Source: an uncultured Holophagaceae bacterium (GTDB taxonomy: Bacteria > Acidobacteriota > Holophagae > Holophagales > Holophagaceae). Taken from it: a stretch of DNA of 28,017 nucleotides. The position numbers and the translations under genes are program-made. Position 1 is the first letter of the stretch, and each line of letters starts with the position of its first letter. The notes under the pieces are model-generated. The model saw only the letters and a list, made by a program, of their open reading frames with translations, was not told the origin of the DNA and ran no database searches. The stretch is taken from positions 1 through 28,017 of the forward strand of contig CAIYNT010000195.1 of the NCBI GenBank assembly GCA_903927605.1. Reading direction: 5' to 3'. Positions 1 to 8,402 of the stretch are shown here, one piece after another.

Positions 1-1
1 G

Positions 2-1126
2 GAGGCCGTGCGCATGGTGCCCGGAGCCGTGGACGTGCGCTTGAAGCAGACCCTGAATGCACCCGCCTATCAGGTGGATGTGGACCGCTACCGCGCCGCG
101 CGCCTGGGACTATCCCAGGCTGACGTGGCCAATGGCCTCCTGGTGTCCCTCTCTGGCAACGGGCAGTTGGCCCCATCCTTCTTCCTGGATCCGAATAATG
201 GAGTCAACTACACCGTCCAGGTGAAGACCCCCTTGAAGAAGTTTGATTCTCCCGAACGGCTGATGGGAACGCCCTTCAACCCTGGGGGCGCTTCCCGCCT
301 GTTTCAGGCGCCTGCGTTTACCGCATCGACTGCCGATACCGCGGCTCCCTCCGTTCCCTTATCGGGTTTTGCCTCCCTGCACCATACGGGGGTGCCCAAC
401 GAACTCACCCACTACACGGTGATGCGAGTGCTGGACGTCATGGCTGGCGTGGAAGGCCGGGATCTGGGCAGTGTGGTCAAGGACATCCAGGGCAAGATCA
501 AGGGTCTGGGGGCCCTGCCCAAGGGAACCACCATCCGGGTCCGGGGCCAGTTCGATGTAATGCTGGACGCCTTCAGGGACATGGGAGGCGGGCTCATCAT
601 TGCCATCGCTCTGGTCTACCTGCTCATGGCGGTGCTTTATCAGAGCTGGCTGGATCCCTTCATCATCATCTTCGCCGTGCCGGGAGCCATGGTGGGGATC
701 CTCTGGATGCTGGCGCTCACAGGCACCACGTTGAACGTGGAATCCCTCATGGGCGCCATCATGGCCGTGGGCATCGCCACCTCCAACTCCATCCTGCTGG
801 TGAGCTTTGCCAATGATGTCCGCGTCACGGAACCCAACCTCTCCGCCCTGGAGGCCGCCAGCCGGGCAGGGCAGGTGCGGTTGCGCCCGGTGATCATGAC
901 CGCCCTGGCCATGATCCTGGGTATGGTGCCCATGGCCCTGGGCCTCGGGGAGGCCGGCAGCCAGAATGCGCCACTGGGGCGGGCCGTCATTGGTGGCCTC
1001 CTGGTGGCCACCATCGTCACCCTCTTCATCGTGCCCGTCATCTACAGCCTCTTCCGGACCAAGCCACCCACGGCCCACCTCCTGGATGAGCAGTTCCACA
1101 TCGAACAGCAAGGAAGTGAAGCATGA
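2..1126 (+). CDS. RND efflux permease, C-terminal part (5' end outside window)
   Basis: This is the C-terminal third of an inner-membrane RND (AcrB/MexB-type, hydrophobe/amphiphile efflux) proton-driven pump. The reading frame is open to the left edge, so the start lies outside the window. The first ~190 residues are periplasmic porter/docking sequence. They are followed by about five hydrophobic helices at roughly residues 195-215, 218-240, 245-272, 300-318 and 328-352, which fit TM8-12 of the family. The helix containing GAIMAVGIATSNSILLVSF is typical of this family. The periplasmic part includes a Pro/Ala/Ser-rich stretch (about residues 90-120) that looks like a loop insertion. The stop overlaps the start of the adaptor gene by 4 bp (ATGA), so the two are co-translated. 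Substrate cannot be told from the sequence; the absence of charged metal-relay motifs in the visible helices argues against a CusA/CzcA-type metal pump. Confidence 0.93.
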   Translation, partial: EAVRMVPGAVDVRLKQTLNAPAYQVDVDRYRAARLGLSQADVANGLLVSLSGNGQLAPSFFLDPNNGVNYTVQVKTPLKKFDSPERLMGTPFNPGGASRLFQAPAFTASTADTAAPSVPLSGFASLHHTGVPNELTHYTVMRVLDVMAGVEGRDLGSVVKDIQGKIKGLGALPKGTTIRVRGQFDVMLDAFRDMGGGLIIAIALVYLLMAVLYQSWLDPFIIIFAVPGAMVGILWMLALTGTTLNVESLMGAIMAVGIATSNSILLVSFANDVRVTEPNLSALEAASRAGQVRLRPVIMTALAMILGMVPMALGLGEAGSQNAPLGRAVIGGLLVATIVTLFIVPVIYSLFRTKPPTAHLLDEQFHIEQQGSEA

Positions 1127-2220
1127 GCGAGACAGCCTCCTCCCGTTTCCGCATCGCGGGAATCGTCCTGGCCCTGTTTGTGCTGGCCACCGTGGGAATC
1201 CTGATGTTTGTCCAGCAGCGTTCCCTGGGCAAGGAGGGCGCCTCGCGGAAGGCCGAGGTGGAGGCCGGTCCCAGGGTCCACACACTGGTGGTCGGGGGGG
1301 GAGCCGGAGGGTCGGTCCTCTCTTTCCAGGCGGAGGCCCTTCCCTGGGCATCCGCCACCCTCTATGCCAAGATCGGCGGCTTCCTCAAGGAGATTCGAGT
1401 AGATAAGGGCAGCCTGGTCAAGAAGGGCGAACTCCTGGCCATCGTCCAATCTCCCGAGACGGAGAAACAGACCCTCGCGCTCAAGTCCAACTATGAGAAT
1501 CTCCAGCGCATCGCTGACAAGTACGTTCAGTTGGGCCGCGAAAAGATCGCCAGCGACCTGGATGTGGACAATGCGCAGGCTGCGGCCCAAGTTGCGAAAC
1601 AGAATTGGCTTTACCAGGCGGAGTTGGAGGGGTATGAGAAACTGGTAGCACCTTTTTCCGGCATGATCACCGCACGCTTCGTGGACCCCGGAGCCTTCAT
1701 CCAGAATGCAAGTTCTTCCACAGCTTCTCAGCAGATCGTCACGGTAGCGGACGTGAGTCGGCTGCGAGTGACCTTTTTCCTGGACCAGAACACAGCCTCC
1801 CTGGTCCGAGTGGGCCAAGAGGTGGAGGTGAGCCCGGCGGAGCACCCGGATGTGGTGAGCAAGGGCAAGATCAGCCGCGTGGCGGGGGCCCTGGACCTCC
1901 GAACCCGCACCATGCTGGCGGAAGCAGACCTGGATAATCGCGACGGGAAGTTCATGGGAGGCGGTTATGTGCGGGTGACGCTGCGGCTTCCCAAGGGCAA
2001 TGGCCGCCTGGAAATCCCTTCCGAGGCCCTCCTGATGAAAGGAGAGAAGGCCTTCGCTGCCGCCCTTGAAGGAAGTCAGGTGCGCTTGCAGCCCCTGATC
2101 CTTGGGGAGGACATCGGTAGCCGTGTGCGGGTCCTGCAGGGTCTTGCAGTCGGGACCCGGATCATCCTCAATCCGAATCCCGGTCTCAAGGATGGGGATA
2201 AGGTTCAGGCCTTGGACTAG
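1123..2220 (+). CDS. RND efflux periplasmic adaptor (membrane fusion protein)
   Basis: The 365-residue protein links the RND pump to an outer-membrane channel. It has an N-terminal hydrophobic anchor (about residues 10-30, no lipobox cysteine), then a biotinyl-lipoyl-like half-motif (AKIGGFLKEIRVDKGSLVKKG, read as IGGFLKEIRVDKGS onward, about residues 82-103). A short alpha-hairpin follows (about 105-165), then the second lipoyl half (YEKLVAPFSGMITARFVDPG, about 170-190), the beta-barrel domain and a membrane-proximal domain ending in LKDGDKVQALD. This order and length are normal for the HlyD/AcrA family. The start is fixed by the ATGA overlap with the permease gene. The permease precedes the adaptor here, the reverse of the classical acrAB order; an outer-membrane factor gene is not visible in the window. 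The gene ends 5 bp before a convergent gene with no obvious terminator between them. Confidence 0.93.
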   Translation: MSETASSRFRIAGIVLALFVLATVGILMFVQQRSLGKEGASRKAEVEAGPRVHTLVVGGGAGGSVLSFQAEALPWASATLYAKIGGFLKEIRVDKGSLVKKGELLAIVQSPETEKQTLALKSNYENLQRIADKYVQLGREKIASDLDVDNAQAAAQVAKQNWLYQAELEGYEKLVAPFSGMITARFVDPGAFIQNASSSTASQQIVTVADVSRLRVTFFLDQNTASLVRVGQEVEVSPAEHPDVVSKGKISRVAGALDLRTRTMLAEADLDNRDGKFMGGGYVRVTLRLPKGNGRLEIPSEALLMKGEKAFAAALEGSQVRLQPLILGEDIGSRVRVLQGLAVGTRIILNPNPGLKDGDKVQALD

Positions 2221-2225
2221 GGCTC

Positions 2226-2744
2226 CTAGGGTCTCTCCTCCACGCCCCGAGGCAGGAAGCCAACGGTGGCCGCCAGACCGATCGCCAGCAGGATGCGTAG
2301 GAAAAAGAGATTGCGGCTCAGGCCGTGGGCCTTGTTATAGGCCACCCGGTCCGCCTGGTCAGATGCCAGGTTCTCGATGGGTCCGTTGATGCGCGCCCGG
2401 ATCTCGTGGACCTTGGGAGTAACGATGAAGGTGCTGGCCAGGCACATGAGTAGGGCCACCAACAGGCCCGCACTCCAGAGGCGGATGGGACCGATGAGGT
2501 CCTCCTCCACCTCGGCCATCCAGCGTCCCACCCAACTGAGCCCGGCGAGGCCGAAGGCGGTCCAGGCCGCCCAGTCCAGCCGCCCGATGATCAGCCCGGC
2601 GATGCGTCCGGCCGCATCCCGGCTGGGCAATTCCCGGAAGAGGAGTGGTGCCGAGAAGACCCCGAAGCCGAGGGCAGCTCCGGCCCACAGGAGCAGCAGG
2701 ACCTGGCTGAGATGATCGAGGAGGCGGATTGTTTTCGGGCTCAT
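2226..2744 (-). CDS. DUF4149-like four-helix membrane protein
   Basis: The 172-residue protein has four hydrophobic segments (about residues 9-34, 56-74, 88-109 and 145-165). The N-terminal segment carries a FGVFSAPLLFREL-type motif and a later segment has TFIVTPKVHEIRA, which together resemble the DUF4149 family of small inner-membrane proteins of unknown function. It is transcribed after the pseudopilin gene with an 18-bp gap, so the two probably share a transcript. Its 3' end faces the efflux adaptor gene with only 5 bp between the stops. No catalytic residues stand out, and a function cannot be assigned. The family call is from remembered sequence character and is moderately secure. Confidence 0.75.
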   Translation of the reverse strand: MSPKTIRLLDHLSQVLLLLWAGAALGFGVFSAPLLFRELPSRDAAGRIAGLIIGRLDWAAWTAFGLAGLSWVGRWMAEVEEDLIGPIRLWSAGLLVALLMCLASTFIVTPKVHEIRARINGPIENLASDQADRVAYNKAHGLSRNLFFLRILLAIGLAATVGFLPRGVEERP

Positions 2745-2762
2745 ATTGGCTGTGGGCTGTCC

Positions 2763-3164
2763 CTACCATTCGTTGTACGGGATGCCGTTCTCTCCCTTTT
2801 CCGTGGAACCGCTCCGTACCCGGTAGACGCCCAACTCGGCATCGGGGTTGTCGGGATCGGGGGGTTCCAGTTCCGTCTGCCAGGTGTCGCGGGACTGGGT
2901 CATGGGGTCCCAGGGGATGTCCCGCAGGTAGCCCAGTTCCCTCAGAGGGCCGAGGCTGGAGGGGTACTTGCCGCGGTCGGCGCGGTACTGCTCCAGAGAA
3001 TGATTGATCTGGAACAGGTTCTCCTTGAGCACTGCTTCACGGGCTACCTTGGTCTTGTGGCGGTAGCCTGCCAAGCCCACCGTGGCGAGCAGGGCCAGGA
3101 TGGTCATGACCACGACCAGTTCAATGAGGGTGAAGCCGCGCTGGCGGGAGAGCGTAGGGCGCAT
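2763..3164 (-). CDS. GspG-like type II secretion/type IV pilus pseudopilin
   Basis: The 133-residue protein begins with a short basic leader and the prepilin peptidase site RG^FTLIELVVVMTILALL, with cleavage expected after Gly10 and Glu at mature position 5. A hydrophobic helix follows that serves as both membrane anchor and assembly spine. After it comes an alpha/beta domain with the GspG-like region YPSSLGPLRELGYLRDIPWD and a C-terminal block with VYRVRSGS and PYNEW, where calcium-binding loop residues sit in GspG. The length is close to the 135-145 residues usual for major pseudopilins. No other secretion or pilus gene is nearby, so this is an orphan pseudopilin; it could be a minor pilin serving a machine encoded elsewhere. 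The next gene in the same direction is the DUF4149-like protein. Confidence 0.88.
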   Translation of the reverse strand: MRPTLSRQRGFTLIELVVVMTILALLATVGLAGYRHKTKVAREAVLKENLFQINHSLEQYRADRGKYPSSLGPLRELGYLRDIPWDPMTQSRDTWQTELEPPDPDNPDAELGVYRVRSGSTEKGENGIPYNEW

Positions 3165-3307
3165 GAGACTACCTTAACGCAGACCGAAGCCTGGGGCTGC
3201 CTTGGCCGACCAGGCTGGTTCAGGAGATTCTCCCCTTTCCCCTGGTCCTAGGTGGTTGGTCTCGGTCAAAATGGGTTTGTCGAATGTCCTAAGCCTTGGA
3301 GAAATGG

Positions 3308-4183
3308 ATGCAAAGCGGGCTGGTCTTCAACGTCCAGCGCTTCTCTCTCCAGGATGGTCCAGGCCTGAGAAGCACGGTCTTCATGAAGGGGTGTCCCCTG
3401 GCCTGCGCTTGGTGCCACAACCCGGAAAGCCGAGCCCCGCAGACCGAGTTCATCCGGCTGCAACACCGCTGCATGGCTTGCGGGATTTGCAGCGATGAGG
3501 AACTAGCGGACCCCCTGGTGCAACACCGGGATGAGACGGACGTGGAGGTCTGCCCCACGGGGGCGCTCCAGGCCGTCGGGCAGGAACTGCGTTCCGCCGA
3601 GTTGGTGCACTCCCTCCTCCGGGATCGCATCTTCTTCGATGAATCCGGCGGGGGCGTGACGTTCTCTGGCGGGGAACCGCTCCTGCAGGCTCCGTTCGTC
3701 ATCGAGACCATGAGACTGCTCCGCACCGAGGGGGTGCATACGGCCCTGGACACCTGCGGGTTTGTGGGCTGGGAGGATCTGGCCGAAGCCGCCACCCACG
3801 CCTGCCTGGTTCTCTACGACTTGAAGTTGATGGACGAGACTCGCCACAAGGCGGCCACTGGAGTTTCCAACACCCCCATTCTTCAAAATCTCAAAGGCCT
3901 AGCTGAGATCCATCCCAACATCTGGATCCGCATACCTATCATTCCTGGCATCAACAGCGACCGGGCCAACCTGGAAGCCACGGCGGCATTCCTGGAGCCC
4001 CTGCAAGGGATCCAACAGGTGGACCTGCTGCCGTACCACCCGATGGGAGTGTCGAAATCCATCCGGGTGGGTATACCCTGCCAATTGCACGCTGTCCCGA
4101 CTCCCACCATCGAGGACCTGGAGGCCATGGCCGCGCTCTTTTGCGCCAGGGGCTTCCACACGACCATCGGAGGCCGCCCATGA
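3308..4183 (+). CDS. Glycyl-radical enzyme activase (radical SAM), partner of the adjacent dehydratase
   Basis: The enzyme uses S-adenosylmethionine and a [4Fe-4S] cluster to abstract hydrogen from a glycine of its partner and create the glycyl radical. The N-terminal block FNVQRFSLQDGPGLRSTVF is the usual activase signature. The radical-SAM cluster cysteines are 29, 33 and 36 (GCPLACAWCHNPE), and the SGGEP SAM-binding motif is at 120-124. An auxiliary ferredoxin-like insert has only four cysteines (55, 58, 61 and 82), instead of the two four-cysteine sets common in this family. The ATG at 3308 is preferred: it has a GGAG six bases upstream and gives the usual short N-terminus; a TTG at 3296 in the same frame would add four residues. 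The stop overlaps the dehydratase start by 4 bp (ATGA). The length of 291 residues is slightly short for an activase with this insert. Confidence 0.93.
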   Translation: MQSGLVFNVQRFSLQDGPGLRSTVFMKGCPLACAWCHNPESRAPQTEFIRLQHRCMACGICSDEELADPLVQHRDETDVEVCPTGALQAVGQELRSAELVHSLLRDRIFFDESGGGVTFSGGEPLLQAPFVIETMRLLRTEGVHTALDTCGFVGWEDLAEAATHACLVLYDLKLMDETRHKAATGVSNTPILQNLKGLAEIHPNIWIRIPIIPGINSDRANLEATAAFLEPLQGIQQVDLLPYHPMGVSKSIRVGIPCQLHAVPTPTIEDLEAMAALFCARGFHTTIGGRP

Positions 4184-6540
4184 ACGAACGCACCGAGAGA
4201 CTGCGCCAGGAGAGCCTGGCCGCGATCCCCTCCATCAGTTCCGAGCGGGCGGAAATCACAACCGCCTTCTACAAGGAGCACCAGGGGCGGCACAGTGTTC
4301 CCGTGCTGCGCGCCCTGAACTTCCTCGCCATCTGTGAGCGGAAGCGCCTCTGGATGGGCGAAGGCGAGCTCATCGTGGGCGAGCGCGGGCCCAGGCCCAA
4401 GGCCGTGCCCACCTATCCGGAGCTGACCTGCCACAGCACCGAGGATCTGCGGATCCTGGACTCCCGCGAGAAGACCCAATACAAGGTCGAACCGAGCGTC
4501 ATCGAAACCTATGAGCGGGAGATCATCCCCTTCTGGAAGGGTCGGTCCATGCGGGACCAGATGTTCAAAGAGCTGCCCTCTGAGTGGCATGACGCCTACG
4601 ACGCGGGGTGCTACACGGAGTTCATGGAACAGCGCGCCCCGGGTCACACCGTAGGCGACGGCAAGCTCTATCGGAAGGGCATGCTGGACTTCAAGGCGGA
4701 CATCGCCTGTGCCGATGCGATGCTCGATTTCGAGAAGGATCCCGAGGCCCTGGACAAGCGGGAGCAGCTCAGGGCCATGGCCATCGCCTGCGACGCGGTC
4801 ACGCGCTTCGCCGAGCGGCATGCGGAGTTGGCGGAGACGGAAGCCGCGAAGACGAGCGATCCGCTTCGCAAACAGGAACTCCTGAAGATTGGCGGGGTAT
4901 GTCGTTGGGTTCCCGCCCATGCACCGCGCGACTTCCACGAGGCCCTGCAGTACTACTGGTTCTGCCACCTCGCGGTGATCACGGAATTGAATGGTTGGGA
5001 TGCCTACAGCCCCGGTCACCTGGACCAGCACCTCTGGCCCTTCTATCAGCGGGAATTCATCGCAGGCACGCTCACCAGGGAGAAAGCGAAGGAGCTGCTG
5101 GAGTGCTTCTTCGTGAAGTTCAACAACCACACTGCCCCCCCCAAGGTGGGCGTGACCGCCGCCGAGAGCGGCACCTATACAGACTTCGCCAACCTCAACC
5201 TGGCCGGACTCCTGCCGGACGGGAGCGACGGCTCCAACGAGGTCACGCATCTGCTGCTGGAGATAATCGACGAGATGCACCTGCTGCAGCCCAGCAGCAA
5301 CATGCAGGTCTCCCGCAAGACCCCGGACGCGGTGCTGAGGCATGCCCTGAAGGTCATCCGCAACGGCTACGGCTTCCCCTCCCTCTTCAATGCCGACGCC
5401 GTGGTGGAGGAGCAGCTACGCCAGGGCAAGACTCTGGAGGATGCCCGAGAAGGCGGCTGCTCGGGATGTGTGGAGGTGGGGGCTTTCGGCAAGGAGGCCT
5501 ATATCCTCACGGGCTACTTCAACCTGATGAAAATGCTCGAGCTGGCGCTGCACAACGGCTTCGATGCCCGCACCCAGAAGCAGATCGGTCCGAAGACGGG
5601 CGACCCCGCCAGGTTCAAGACCTATGAGGAGTTCTTCGCGGCCTTTGAGGCCCAGGTATGCCACTTCCTGGATGTGAAGATTCGGGGCAACCAGATCATC
5701 GAGCGCCTCTACGCCACCCGCATGCCGCACACCTTCCTCTCGGTCATCACCGATGACTGCATCGCGAAAGGCAGGGACTACAACGCAGGCGGCGCCCGCT
5801 ACAACAACAGCTTCATCCAGGCCGTGGGCATCGGCAGCATCGCGGACAGCCTTTCAGCCATCAAGGAGGTGGTCTTCGACAAGAGGGGCATGCCCCTGCC
5901 GGAATTCATCCAAGTCCTGGATGCCGACTTCGCTGGGCAGGAGGTTTTGCGCCAACGACTAGTGAACAAGACCCACAAGTACGGCAACGACGATGACTAT
6001 GCCGATGCGCTGATGACTTGCACCTTCAAGATGCTCTTCCAGGCCATTGATGGGCGCCCCAACACCAAGGGTGGCGCCTATCGCCTGGAGATGTTGCCCA
6101 CGACCTGCCATGTCTATTTCGGCCAGGTCTGCCTGGCCTCCCCCGATGGCCGCCGGGAGGGCGAGCCCCTGTCGGAAGGCATCAGCCCAGTGCAGGGCGC
6201 GGACCGCCAAGGTCCCACCGCCGTGCTCAAGTCCGCCGCGAAAATGGATCATGTGAAGACCGGCGGCACGCTGTTGAACATGAAGTTCACGCCCAGCCTG
6301 CTGGAAGGGGAAGGGGGCATCGATCACCTCCACAGCCTCGTTCGCTCCTACTTCAAGCTGGATGGCCACCACATGCAGTTCAACGTGGTCACCGCGTCAA
6401 AGCTGCGTGAAGCCAAGGCCCGACCGGAACAGTATCGGGACCTCATCGTCCGTGTGGCGGGCTACAGCGACTACTTCTGCGACCTTTCGGAGGCCCTGCA
6501 GGATGAGATCATCCGACGCACAGAGCATGTGCAGTTCTAG
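4180..6540 (+). CDS. hypD: Glycyl radical enzyme, trans-4-hydroxy-L-proline dehydratase type
   Basis: The 786-residue enzyme is predicted to dehydrate trans-4-hydroxy-L-proline to 1-pyrroline-5-carboxylate, which a ProC reductase elsewhere could turn into proline. The thiyl-radical site is SGCVEVGAFGKEAY with Cys430 and Glu432, and the glycyl radical site is RVAGYSDYF with Gly761. From memory, the substrate-binding residues of the Clostridioides difficile enzyme are His160, Asp278, Ser334, Phe340, Cys434, Glu436, Tyr450 and Gly765. Every one has an identical residue here exactly four positions earlier (His156, Asp274, Ser330, Phe336, Cys430, Glu432, Tyr446, Gly761). That constant offset makes the assignment strong compared with choline lyase, glycerol dehydratase or PFL. 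The ATG at 4180 overlaps the activase stop. No proC gene is adjacent, unlike many gut clostridia. 'hypD' here means the dehydratase, not the hydrogenase-maturation gene of the same name. The protein would be cytoplasmic and oxygen-sensitive. Confidence 0.92.
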   Translation: MNERTERLRQESLAAIPSISSERAEITTAFYKEHQGRHSVPVLRALNFLAICERKRLWMGEGELIVGERGPRPKAVPTYPELTCHSTEDLRILDSREKTQYKVEPSVIETYEREIIPFWKGRSMRDQMFKELPSEWHDAYDAGCYTEFMEQRAPGHTVGDGKLYRKGMLDFKADIACADAMLDFEKDPEALDKREQLRAMAIACDAVTRFAERHAELAETEAAKTSDPLRKQELLKIGGVCRWVPAHAPRDFHEALQYYWFCHLAVITELNGWDAYSPGHLDQHLWPFYQREFIAGTLTREKAKELLECFFVKFNNHTAPPKVGVTAAESGTYTDFANLNLAGLLPDGSDGSNEVTHLLLEIIDEMHLLQPSSNMQVSRKTPDAVLRHALKVIRNGYGFPSLFNADAVVEEQLRQGKTLEDAREGGCSGCVEVGAFGKEAYILTGYFNLMKMLELALHNGFDARTQKQIGPKTGDPARFKTYEEFFAAFEAQVCHFLDVKIRGNQIIERLYATRMPHTFLSVITDDCIAKGRDYNAGGARYNNSFIQAVGIGSIADSLSAIKEVVFDKRGMPLPEFIQVLDADFAGQEVLRQRLVNKTHKYGNDDDYADALMTCTFKMLFQAIDGRPNTKGGAYRLEMLPTTCHVYFGQVCLASPDGRREGEPLSEGISPVQGADRQGPTAVLKSAAKMDHVKTGGTLLNMKFTPSLLEGEGGIDHLHSLVRSYFKLDGHHMQFNVVTASKLREAKARPEQYRDLIVRVAGYSDYFCDLSEALQDEIIRRTEHVQF

Positions 6541-6570
6541 GCTGTATTTCCAAGTTTCTATCCGATGACT

Positions 6571-7605
6571 TCACGCTAGCCGGAACTTCAGCTCACCCAG
6601 TTTCTCGATGGAACTAACGATCTCATCCCCGGCCTTGAGCCAGACCTGCTTTTCTTTCGGATAACCCAAAATGACGCCGTGGGGCGTACCGGTGAAGATG
6701 ATGTCACCCACCTCAAGCGTCCAGTGCTTGGAGATATAGGCGATCATCTGTTGCGTATTGAAGATGAAGTCGTTGGTGTTCCAGGACTGGCGCACCTCGC
6801 CATTGACGCGGGTCTCGAGCTTCAGATTGTTCGGATCGCCGACCAGATCGGCCGAAACAAAATAGGGTCCGATGGGTGCGAACTTGTCCAAGGTCTTGCC
6901 GATCATCCACTGGACGCTCGGCGTCTCCAGTTGCAGGTCCCGGGCGGAAAAATCGTTTGCGGTGCAGTAGCCCGCAACGTAGTTCAAGGCGTCGGTTTCC
7001 GACACATTCCGGGCCGCCTTGCCGATGACAATGAGCAGTTCAGTCTCGTAGTCGAATTTGAAGGCGACGTCTTTCGGGGGCAGGGTGATGGTGCAGTTGT
7101 GGGCGGCCAGAGCGTTGTTGTACTTGTTGAACAGGGGCGGGACTCGAGGCTCTTTCATGCCGATTTCCTTGGCATGTCGTCTGTAGTTGAGGCCGACGCA
7201 GACGATTTTCCCGGGATGGGTGAATAGGCGGCCGTACTTGATCTTCGATTCATCAAGCAAAGCTGATTTTGCTTTGGCGGAGCTGCTGGCGGCAGCAATC
7301 AGCTTGTTCAGGCCCGAGGCACTGCCTTCCTTGAGGAGTTCCTCGAGTGTTATTGGAGCCGAGAGGCCGAGGATCTGGGCGGCTCGCCTGACATCAATGA
7401 TCCCCTTGTCCGTCTTGACTCCGAGGGTCTCAGCGCCATCCTCCTGCTGGATGGACAGGAGCGTCACGTTCTTGGGGAGTTCGTGCGGCCCTTCGTATTT
7501 CTTTGTGATCTTCGTATCCTTAGCTGAAACACTGGTCGATGTTCCCACCAGGACGCCAGCGGTTGCCAAACCGGTGGTGGCAAGAAAGTCCCTACGCGTT
7601 GTCAT
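6571..7605 (-). CDS. Tat-exported FAH-superfamily hydratase/isomerase-like protein
   Basis: The 344-residue protein begins [19 protein letters not shown], a twin-arginine signal (Arg4-Arg5, then Phe-Leu and a hydrophobic stretch). A likely peptidase site follows SVSA, near residue 28. The mature part is a fumarylacetoacetate-hydrolase-superfamily fold. It has [11 protein letters not shown] (about 137-147), metal-binding acids in DYETEL (Glu187, Glu189) and ANDFSARD (Asp218), and the [12 protein letters not shown] segment with Lys237. The C-terminal block [10 protein letters not shown] is also typical of the FAHD/5-carboxymethyl-2-hydroxymuconate isomerase group rather than the ~420-residue fumarylacetoacetase. 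The start is ATG at 7605, with GAGGAG just upstream; an in-frame start 36 bp further upstream would bury the Tat motif. Its substrate is unknown. Export is odd for a family that is normally cytosolic. It is divergent from the CoA-transferase operon. Confidence 0.86.
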   Translation of the reverse strand: MTTRRDFLATTGLATAGVLVGTSTSVSAKDTKITKKYEGPHELPKNVTLLSIQQEDGAETLGVKTDKGIIDVRRAAQILGLSAPITLEELLKEGSASGLNKLIAAASSSAKAKSALLDESKIKYGRLFTHPGKIVCVGLNYRRHAKEIGMKEPRVPPLFNKYNNALAAHNCTITLPPKDVAFKFDYETELLIVIGKAARNVSETDALNYVAGYCTANDFSARDLQLETPSVQWMIGKTLDKFAPIGPYFVSADLVGDPNNLKLETRVNGEVRQSWNTNDFIFNTQQMIAYISKHWTLEVGDIIFTGTPHGVILGYPKEKQVWLKAGDEIVSSIEKLGELKFRLA

Positions 7606-7661
7606 GGCATCTCCTCTCAATAGGGTTGGCTGCGAGGCCATCCTACTCTGATCTGGAGCCT

Positions 7662-7670
7662 TGGTATGAT
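7662..7670 (+). promoter_or_regulatory. Extended -10 promoter candidate for the CoA-transferase genes
   Basis: TGGTATGAT contains a -10-like TATGAT (7665-7670) preceded by the TGn extension seen in extended -10 promoters. It lies 34 bases upstream of the first CoA-transferase ATG, and AGGAGG (7692-7697) forms a strong ribosome binding site between them. No good -35 box is seen at the usual distance, which fits an extended -10 element. This is inference from sequence only. Confidence 0.45.
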
Positions 7671-7703
7671 CGCCAGACCCAAACGATCTTTAGGAGGCAG
7701 CCG

Positions 7704-8402
7704 ATGGAGTGCAAGACGATACACGAGGCCCTGGCCGGGATCCGGGACGGCGCAACCCTGATGGTGGGTGGTTTCGGTCTGGTGGGGATACCGGAGAACC
7801 TGATCATCGGCTTGCGGGACCTGGGAACCAGGGACCTGACCGTGATTTCCAACAACTGCGGAGTGGACGACTGGGGCCTGGGGCTGCTGCTGCAGAACCG
7901 GCAGATCAGGAAGATGATTTCGTCCTACGTGGGTGAGAACAAGGAGTTCGAGCGCCAGTACCTCTCGGGCGAGCTGGAGGTGGAGCTGGTGCCCCAGGGG
8001 ACCCTGGCCGAGCGCTGCCGGGCCGGGGGTGCGGGCATTCCGGCCTTCTACACCCCTGCCGGGGTCGGCACCCCCATCGCCGAAGGGCGTGAAACCCGGA
8101 TGTTCGATGGACGGGAATACCTGCTGGAGAAGGCCCTGGTGGCTGATTTCTCGCTGGTCAAGGCCTGGCGCAGCGATCCTCTGGGCAACCTGCAGTACCG
8201 GATGACGGCCCGGAACTTCAACCCGATGATGGCCGCCGCCGGGCGGGTGACCATCGCCGAGGTGGAAGAGGTGGTGGAGGTCGGGGAAATGGATCCCCAT
8301 CACGTGCATACCCCCAGCATCTATGTCCAGCGCTTCATCTGCTGCAGTCATCAGGAGAAGCGGATCGAACGGCGCACCGTGCGGAAAGGAGAGAGAGCAT
8401 GA
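7704..8402 (+). CDS. scoA: 3-oxoacid CoA-transferase, subunit A
   Basis: The 232-residue protein is the alpha subunit of a succinyl-CoA:acetoacetate (or acetyl-CoA:acetoacetate) CoA-transferase, a class I enzyme that moves CoA onto 3-oxoacids. It has the CoA-binding loop [10 protein letters not shown] (about residues 22-31), the [16 protein letters not shown] segment, and the run [38 protein letters not shown] follows at about residues 98-116. These blocks match ScoA/AtoD along their full length. The start is ATG at 7704 because AGGAGG lies seven bases upstream; the in-frame sequence before it does not resemble the family. The stop overlaps the start of subunit B by 4 bp. Succinyl-CoA is the likelier donor from overall resemblance to ScoA, but the donor cannot be proved here. 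It could serve acetoacetate use after tyrosine breakdown or ketone-body metabolism. Confidence 0.93.
   Translation: MECKTIHEALAGIRDGATLMVGGFGLVGIPENLIIGLRDLGTRDLTVISNNCGVDDWGLGLLLQNRQIRKMISSYVGENKEFERQYLSGELEVELVPQGTLAERCRAGGAGIPAFYTPAGVGTPIAEGRETRMFDGREYLLEKALVADFSLVKAWRSDPLGNLQYRMTARNFNPMMAAAGRVTIAEVEEVVEVGEMDPHHVHTPSIYVQRFICCSHQEKRIERRTVRKGERA

Noticed and set aside
3883..5343. 486-codon minus-strand open frame opposite the activase and dehydratase
   Set aside because: The real genes on the plus strand are complete with all catalytic residues; this frame crosses their junction and has no family features.
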